A DNA stretch of 64,000 nt from Fimbriimonadaceae bacterium. GTDB lineage: Bacteria; Armatimonadota; Fimbriimonadia; Fimbriimonadales; Fimbriimonadaceae. The stretch spans positions 1-64,000 of the forward strand of contig JAIBBE010000214.1 of the NCBI GenBank assembly GCA_019694835.1. Reading direction: 5' to 3'. This document shows positions 58,845-64,000 of the stretch, piece after piece. Position 1 is the first letter of the stretch. Every line of letters starts with the position of its first letter. The translations under genes were made by a program, and so were the position numbers. The notes under the pieces were generated by a model, which did not search any database, was not told the DNA's origin, and was given only the letters and a program-made list of their open reading frames with translations.

Positions 58845-61784
58845 TTAATGCAGGGTAAGAAACTCGTCCGTATTCATCAGCGTTGAGCAGATCAGCATCC
58901 ATGCCGCGTGCTCCGGCGCGGGAATACGGGTCGCGCGCTTCGAATCGCCGACCCTGAGCATCTCCTCCGCATCGCTTGGGTTGGCCAAGAACCGAACGCG
59001 GTAGCGGGTAAGAGCCTCTCCCAGCAACGCCCTTTCTTTGTGTGTTGGTTCACGACCGACGGTGAGCATAAAGGTGAGAGAGAGCCGCTGGTCGTCCTTC
59101 GTCTCTTCGTCGATCACCCGCTGCGCCAAAGCACGGGACGCCTCCAAGAATGCGGGTTCGTTCAATGTAACGAGCGCTTGCAGCGGCGTGTTGGTGCGCG
59201 AGCGTCGGACGCTGCAGCTTTCGCGCATTGGCGCGTCGAATGAAAGCATGATCGGGTGAGGGCTTGTGCGCTTCCAGAACATGTAAAGGCTTCGCCGATA
59301 AATGCCCGGGCCGCTCTCCTTCGCGTACCGCGCGGTATTGCTTTCTTGGAACGCGATCGCCTCCCACAGACCGTCGGGCTGGTAGGGGCGAAAACCCGGG
59401 CCGCCAATCTTCTCGATCAACAGCCCGGACGCGGCCAGCGCGCGATCACGCAGAACCTCCGCGTCGAGCCGGAATCGGGGACCACGCGAGGTCAACCGGT
59501 TCTCAGGGTCTTTGGCGAGTTTCCCCTTGTCGGCCGAGGACCGCTGGCGGAAGGTTGCAGAAGTGACGATCAGACGGTGCAGCTTCTTGATCGACCATCC
59601 CTGATCGCGGAACGTCACGGCCAAGTAGTCCAGCAGTTCCGGGTTGACCGGCCACTCACCCTGGCTCCCAAAATCCTCGGCTGTCTTGACGATGCCGTTG
59701 CCGAAATGCTGCTGCCAAACTCGGTTGACGAAGACTCGCGAAACAAGCGGATTGTCTTTCGAGATGAGCCATTCGGCGAGTCCTAGACGATTGACCGGGG
59801 CGCCTTTGGGCAGCTCTCCGAGGGCGGGAGGGAGAGCACGGCTCACCTTGTCCGTCGGCAGATTGTATTCGCCACGACGCAACACGAACGCCTCGCGCGG
59901 CTTGGGAAGTTCCTCGGCGACCAGCGTCTGCGGTAGTCCAGCCACGAAAGCGTTTCGCTCCGCCAAGACCGCGCGATAGCGAAGGGCCGCAGCTGTGGGT
60001 GTTCCCACTTCGAGGTACAGCTTGGCCAGTTCTTCGGGCTTCTGGTCCTTGGCTTTCGCGGGGTCGTTCCAGATCGTGTAGATCTTGTCGATCCGCTCCG
60101 AATCGGCATTGCCGAACGTGAGAAGCAACCCGTCTGGACCGCCCGAATTGACAACCTTGAGAACGATCTGGTTGTCCCCAGCAACCAGTTTCAGCTTGAC
60201 CTGGTCGACCGGCCCGATCCCGCGCAGAACCTTGTTTTCATGAGCCAGTTGGCCGTTGATCCAGATCTTGATGCCGTCATCGCTGGAAACCTGGATTGGA
60301 AATTCCTGGGCCACGGAAGACTTGAGCACTCCTCGAACGTAGCCCGCGGCGTTCTCCTTGGCGACCACGTTCGCAAGGGCCGTCCCCACCTTGAGACCCA
60401 AGGGCTTCCAGGCCACGGGCTCACCCGCCGGAGCCCCCGGCTCGGCTGGAAAGACCTTCGCAAACGCCTCATCGAAGTCCTTCCCCCCATAGGCGGGGCT
60501 GACTTCCCATCCCGAGGTCTGCAGGACAGGGCGCCAGTCCGACTTGAGCCAAGCAAGAGCGTCCGCCGTCTTCACGGAGGCGACGAGTTTGGCAATCTCC
60601 TTGTCCCAGGCGGCGATTTGGGCCTCATCGTCGGGGGTCGTCACGCGAACGACGGGTGCGGGAATACGATCGTTTCCGTCGAGCGGACTGTCAGCCGTCG
60701 AGTTGAAGAACGCGTAGAGGCTGTAGTAGTCCTTCTGCTTGATCGGGTCGTACTTGTGGTCGTGACACCGTGCGCAAGCAACGGTCATGCCCAGGAAGAC
60801 GGTCGAAGTCGTATCCACTCGATCGAAGGTGTTCTTGGCGAGAAACTCCGCCTCGATCGCGCCGCCCTCGTTGGTGGTTGGGTTCATGCGGATGTATCCC
60901 GTGGCAACTCGCTGCTCGTTCGTGGGGTTAGGCAGCATATCGCCCGCCATCTGCCAGACCGTAAATTGGTCAAACGGCAGATCACGATTCAGGGCCTTGA
61001 TCACCCAGTCCCGGTAAGGATAAATCGCGCGCTCGTTGTCGAGGTGAAGGCCGTGGGTATCGCCGTATCGCACCGCATCCAGCCAGTAGCGAGCCTGGTG
61101 TTCGCCATAGCGCGGGCTCGCCAGGTACCGATCCACCATTTTCTCGTATGCATTGGGAGACTTATCGGCAAGGAACTTCTCGATCTCCTGTGGCTCGGGC
61201 GGCAGTCCGGTCAGTGAGAGGCTAACGCGTGAAATCAGCGTCTCCTTGTCCGCCTCGGCCTCGGGCTTGAGGCCCTCTTCATCGAGGCGGGCGAGCACAA
61301 ACTGGTCGATCGGATTGCGCGCCCACTTGGGATTGGAAACTTCGGGCAAGGCAGGCTTGGATGGCGGCACGAGCGACCAGTGCTTTTCGTATTTGCCACC
61401 TTCCGCGATCCAAGCCCTCAGGGTCTCCTTCTGCTGGTCGGTGAGGGGTTTGAGGCCAGCGTCGGGCGGCGGCATGCGCAGATCCTCGTTATCGTGGTTG
61501 ATCTTGATGATTAGACGAGACTCGGCGGGCTTGCCGGGCACGATCGCCTGCTTGCCGCCCCGATCCTTGGTCGCCCCCTCGAACGTGTCGAGGCGGAGAC
61601 CCGCAGCAACGGTTCCGGCATCGGGTCCATGGCACTTGAAGCAGTTCTGACTCAGGATCGGCTTCACGTCGCGGCTGAAGTTGATCTTGGCCTTCGCCTT
61701 GGGCTTAGCTTGAGCGATCGGAACGACTGCGCCTGCGATGAGCAGGCCGCACGAGATGAGCGCGACTTGAAATGCCAGTTTCAT
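58845..61784 (-). CDS. PSCyt1-DUF1549-DUF1553 protein
   Basis: 979 residues from ATG 61784, giving a signal peptide. CFKCH haem motif at 48-52 (Planctomycete cytochrome c 1), then DUF1549 (RNPIDQFVLARLDEEGLKPE, CHDHKYDPIKQKDYY), a middle beta domain (GIKIWINGQLAHENKVLRGI), and DUF1553 (VNRVWQQHFGNGIVKTAEDF, RRSLYMFWKRTSPHP). Often found beside sulfatases or DUF1501 proteins in polymer degradation; here alone. Enzymatic role unknown. Confidence 0.9.
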   Translation of the reverse strand: MKLAFQVALISCGLLIAGAVVPIAQAKPKAKAKINFSRDVKPILSQNCFKCHGPDAGTVAAGLRLDTFEGATKDRGGKQAIVPGKPAESRLIIKINHDNEDLRMPPPDAGLKPLTDQQKETLRAWIAEGGKYEKHWSLVPPSKPALPEVSNPKWARNPIDQFVLARLDEEGLKPEAEADKETLISRVSLSLTGLPPEPQEIEKFLADKSPNAYEKMVDRYLASPRYGEHQARYWLDAVRYGDTHGLHLDNERAIYPYRDWVIKALNRDLPFDQFTVWQMAGDMLPNPTNEQRVATGYIRMNPTTNEGGAIEAEFLAKNTFDRVDTTSTVFLGMTVACARCHDHKYDPIKQKDYYSLYAFFNSTADSPLDGNDRIPAPVVRVTTPDDEAQIAAWDKEIAKLVASVKTADALAWLKSDWRPVLQTSGWEVSPAYGGKDFDEAFAKVFPAEPGAPAGEPVAWKPLGLKVGTALANVVAKENAAGYVRGVLKSSVAQEFPIQVSSDDGIKIWINGQLAHENKVLRGIGPVDQVKLKLVAGDNQIVLKVVNSGGPDGLLLTFGNADSERIDKIYTIWNDPAKAKDQKPEELAKLYLEVGTPTAAALRYRAVLAERNAFVAGLPQTLVAEELPKPREAFVLRRGEYNLPTDKVSRALPPALGELPKGAPVNRLGLAEWLISKDNPLVSRVFVNRVWQQHFGNGIVKTAEDFGSQGEWPVNPELLDYLAVTFRDQGWSIKKLHRLIVTSATFRQRSSADKGKLAKDPENRLTSRGPRFRLDAEVLRDRALAASGLLIEKIGGPGFRPYQPDGLWEAIAFQESNTARYAKESGPGIYRRSLYMFWKRTSPHPIMLSFDAPMRESCSVRRSRTNTPLQALVTLNEPAFLEASRALAQRVIDEETKDDQRLSLTFMLTVGREPTHKERALLGEALTRYRVRFLANPSDAEEMLRVGDSKRATRIPAPEHAAWMLICSTLMNTDEFLTLH

Positions 61785-61967
61785 GGATCGTAGTTCCATT
61801 ATACGAAAGCCATCAGGAACAAGGGGCGGAACAAGTGCACGGGACGCGTACCCGACCAAAGACAGGTGGCGCAGGGCGTGAGGAAAAGGGCACTTCCGGG
61901 GTTCGATGGCAATGGACCGGCGTCAAAGTGGATACGTGAAATGCCAAGTCATTTCAAAGGAAGAACT

Positions 61968-62462
61968 ATGAAATCAACCCTCAAAACCTCACTCCTCGCC
62001 GCTGTCGCCCTGGCTACCCTCTGTGCCCATGCGGAAGTTGGACGCATTACCGGCCTGCAAGTCTATCGCGGGTCCACACCCAGCGACAGCATTAACTTGC
62101 TGCGGTTTGCCGACAACAACCTGTTTCGTATCAACAGCATGCCGGGCCAGCACTTCGACTTCGTCGTACCGGGCAACGGGCTCGGAAATCCCAGTTTCGT
62201 CCGCTCGTTCCACGTCAGTGTCTTGGGCTCCCGCATCGGCTCGGGACCGATAGCTCTTTGGATGTACGACTGGGTCGCGGCGCGATGGGTTTATGCGACC
62301 ACCGTCACCTTGCCAACGGTTGGGCTGGGCACGTTTACCTACCGCGCAACCCCGGTTCCCCAGCGATTCGTCTCTGCCCAGGGAGGCTTCGGCCTAAGGT
62401 TCATCACGCGCTCGGTCACCACCATGATCGTCGATCGCATCTCGGTCGTGACGGGTAACTGA
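61968..62462 (+). CDS. small secreted protein
   Basis: 164 residues from ATG 61968 (AAAGGAAG ribosome site) with signal peptide (SLLAAVALATLCAHA). Beta-rich; no known family. Pattern FDFVVPGNGLGNPSFVRSFHV suggests a binding domain. Confidence 0.7.
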   Translation: MKSTLKTSLLAAVALATLCAHAEVGRITGLQVYRGSTPSDSINLLRFADNNLFRINSMPGQHFDFVVPGNGLGNPSFVRSFHVSVLGSRIGSGPIALWMYDWVAARWVYATTVTLPTVGLGTFTYRATPVPQRFVSAQGGFGLRFITRSVTTMIVDRISVVTGN

Positions 62463-62517
62463 AACCCCACGAACTTGCCCGAGGGGCTGGTGATCAGAGC
62501 AAACGAAGACCTCCAAT

Positions 62518-62600
62518 GCCTCCATCCTCCCACGGATGGAGGCCACGCCTACCCCGCGATTACAGCGCTCGCGGGCATCCATCCGTGGGAGGATGGATGC
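62518..62600. repeat. family D palindrome pair
   Basis: 62518-62543 and 62575-62600 are 26-bp palindromes (GCCTCCATCC...GGATGGAGGC and GCATCCATCC...GGATGGATGC), the same two types seen at 51800, in reversed order. Confidence 0.85.
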
Positions 62601-62690
62601 ATAAGAGACTGGTGCCAGTGTCCGGACAGTCGGGGCAGGTCGCCAGGTAAAATTCAGGTTCCCCAACGGCGTGGAAAGTGAGGAGAAACT

Positions 62691-63701
62691 ATGGCTACCA
62701 AGATTGGAATTAACGGATTTGGGCGCATTGGGCGCCTTTCGCTGCGCACCCTGATCGCCCGCTATCCGGGCATGATCGACGTGGTGGCGATCAACGACCT
62801 CACCGACACGCGAACCAACGCTCACCTGTTCAAATACGACACCACCTACGGTCCCTTCCAGGGCAAAGTGGAGCATGACGACACCTCGATCACCGTGAAC
62901 GGCGACAAGATGAAGGTGTACGCCGAGACTGAGCCGGCGAAGATTCCTTGGGATGAGCTTGGCTGCGAGATCGTGCTGGAGTGCACGGGCCGGTTTACCG
63001 ACGCGAACCTCGCCAAAGCTCACCTCGAGCGCGGAGTCAAGAAGGTCGTCATCTCGGCTCCTGCCAAGAACGAGGATGTCACGCTGGTGCTCGGCGTCAA
63101 CGACGGCATGTATGATCCGGCCAAGCACAAGGTCATCTCGAATGCCTCTTGCACAACTAACGGCCTCGCACCTGTCGCCAAGGTGATGCACGAGAAGTTC
63201 GGCATCGACCGCGGGCTCTTGACTACCGTCCATGCCTATACGAACTCGCAGAAGACGGTCGATACCGCCGCCAAAGACCTTCGTGATGCCCGCGCGGCCG
63301 CCGAGAACATCGTGCCGAGCAGCACCGGTGCGGCCAAGGCCGTCGGTTTGGTTATTCCTGAACTGAAAGGCAAGTTCACGGGCATGGCCTTCCGCGTTCC
63401 GACGCGGACCGTCAGTGTCGTCGACTTCACCGCGATCCTAAACCGCGAGGCCAGCATCGAGGAGATCAATGCGGCGATGAAGGAGTACGCGGACGGCCCG
63501 ATGAAGAACATCCTGCGCTATTCGGACGAGGAACTCGTTTCCAGCGACCTCATCGGCGACGCCCACAGCAGCATCTTCAGCGCGGTCGACACGGTCGGCA
63601 TGGGCAACTTCGTGAAGGTCGTGGCCTGGTACGACAACGAGTGGGGCTACTCCTGTCGCATCGCCGACCTCTGCAAGTTCCTGATCGACAAGGGCCTCTG
63701 A
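62691..63701 (+). CDS. gap: glyceraldehyde-3-phosphate dehydrogenase, type I
   Basis: 336 residues. NAD-binding INGFGRIGRLSLRTL, catalytic Cys in SNASCTTNGLAPV, His in TTVHAYTNSQKTVD, SSTGAAKAVG and WYDNEWGYSCR. Glycolysis/gluconeogenesis. GAGGAG ribosome site before ATG 62691. No pgk or tpi follows within the window. Confidence 0.97.
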   Translation: MATKIGINGFGRIGRLSLRTLIARYPGMIDVVAINDLTDTRTNAHLFKYDTTYGPFQGKVEHDDTSITVNGDKMKVYAETEPAKIPWDELGCEIVLECTGRFTDANLAKAHLERGVKKVVISAPAKNEDVTLVLGVNDGMYDPAKHKVISNASCTTNGLAPVAKVMHEKFGIDRGLLTTVHAYTNSQKTVDTAAKDLRDARAAAENIVPSSTGAAKAVGLVIPELKGKFTGMAFRVPTRTVSVVDFTAILNREASIEEINAAMKEYADGPMKNILRYSDEELVSSDLIGDAHSSIFSAVDTVGMGNFVKVVAWYDNEWGYSCRIADLCKFLIDKGL

Positions 63702-63714
63702 GCCTCTACGTAGC

Positions 63715-63845
63715 GCGGGCATCCTGCCCGCGCTGCAAGGCTGGCATTTTCACCTACCCACTAGAGTTTGGACAGCCTTTGTGGTGACCGTCGGCTTTCT
63801 CCTCTTACCGCAACCTGGGTAAGCGCGGGCAAGATGCCGCGCGCC
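63715..63845. repeat. family E GC-rich palindromes
   Basis: Around 63715-63738 GCGCGGGCATCCTGCCCGCGC, and around 63820-63845 AGCGCGGGCAAGATGCCGCGCG, in the gap after gap. Both can form hairpins; short relatives of family A style palindromes. Confidence 0.55.
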
Positions 63846-63902
63846 ACTGCGGTGCACAGGTTTTAAGCACAGGTACGATTCAGCCCTCTAGGAGGAGGAA
63901 TT

Positions 63903-64000
63903 ATGCAACGAATTCAGTTCTGTTTGATCTTGGCCCTGCTCGTGGCCCTCGTGGGCTGCGGCAAGAAGGAAGAAGGTGGAGAAACCACTGCAACCACCCC
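63903..64000 (+). CDS. lipoprotein, N-terminus only (cut by window edge)
   Basis: Strong ribosome site AGGAGGAGG then ATG 63903, signal sequence QFCLILALLVALVGC with a good lipobox (LVGC), then a charged Lys/Glu-rich start and Thr-rich linker. The rest lies outside the window. Confidence 0.8.
   Translation, partial: MQRIQFCLILALLVALVGCGKKEEGGETTATT

Overview
The window reads as chromosomal DNA (about 55-60% G+C by eye) from a Gram-negative-type bacterium. The most likely source is Armatimonadota, perhaps Fimbriimonadia; this is inferred from gene content, with no phylogeny. Supporting features are an outer-membrane barrel ending in Phe, several lipoproteins, two prepilin-like proteins with cleavable [13 protein letters not shown]-termini, a PSCyt1/DUF1549/DUF1553 protein, a DUF2961 (GH172) protein, a dockerin-bearing secreted protein, an HrcA repressor, RNase J and two tandem ClpS-like genes.

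Layout. 1-7.7 kb: an RHS polymorphic-toxin locus. A long RHS gene with a caspase-like C-terminal tip is followed by a small candidate immunity gene, a second promoterless RHS core with another tip and its candidate immunity gene, and a third RHS fragment that is frameshifted and truncated. 7.8-10.2 kb: a secreted beta-helix protein. 10.4-19.2 kb: six co-directional genes that look like a complete electron conduit: decaheme cytochrome, outer-membrane barrel, octaheme lipoprotein-like cytochrome, CcmF haem lyase, a monohaem/EF-hand protein, and a multihaem cytochrome fused to a membrane cytochrome b. No terminal reductase is present, so extracellular electron transfer (a porin-cytochrome system) is the leading hypothesis. 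19.2-35.6 kb: mixed metabolic and housekeeping genes (aldo/keto reductase, GNAT, RNase J, a Cys/Met-metabolism PLP enzyme, GH172, transglutaminase-like, aminotransferase, FTCD, response regulator, GT39-like membrane protein, pseudopilin), with several families of palindromic dispersed repeats between them. One repeat block lies in frame inside the GT39-like gene.

35.6-42.8 kb: a tRNA with CAT anticodon, a large dockerin protein, a pseudopilin, a PilZ-like protein, a saccharopine-dehydrogenase-family enzyme and HrcA. 42.8-46.2 kb: a vWA (TerY-like) / PP2C / kinase-HhH triad, the known TerY-P stress-signalling module, with hrcA 34 bp downstream on the same strand. 46.4-51.6 kb: an ECF sigma factor with its DUF4349-type anti-sigma factor, a LuxR-type HTH protein, a HerA-like ATPase and an isolated atpG. 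51.6-64 kb: initiator tRNA, the ClpS pair, adenosine kinase-like PfkB protein, a C69 dipeptidase, secreted and lipoprotein genes, the PSCyt1/DUF1553 protein, type I GAPDH, and the start of a lipoprotein gene cut by the window edge.

The candidates for something undescribed are the cytochrome conduit, the RHS array with displaced tips, and the repeat families including the in-frame insertion. No CRISPR array, insertion-sequence transposase, integrase or rRNA gene was seen.
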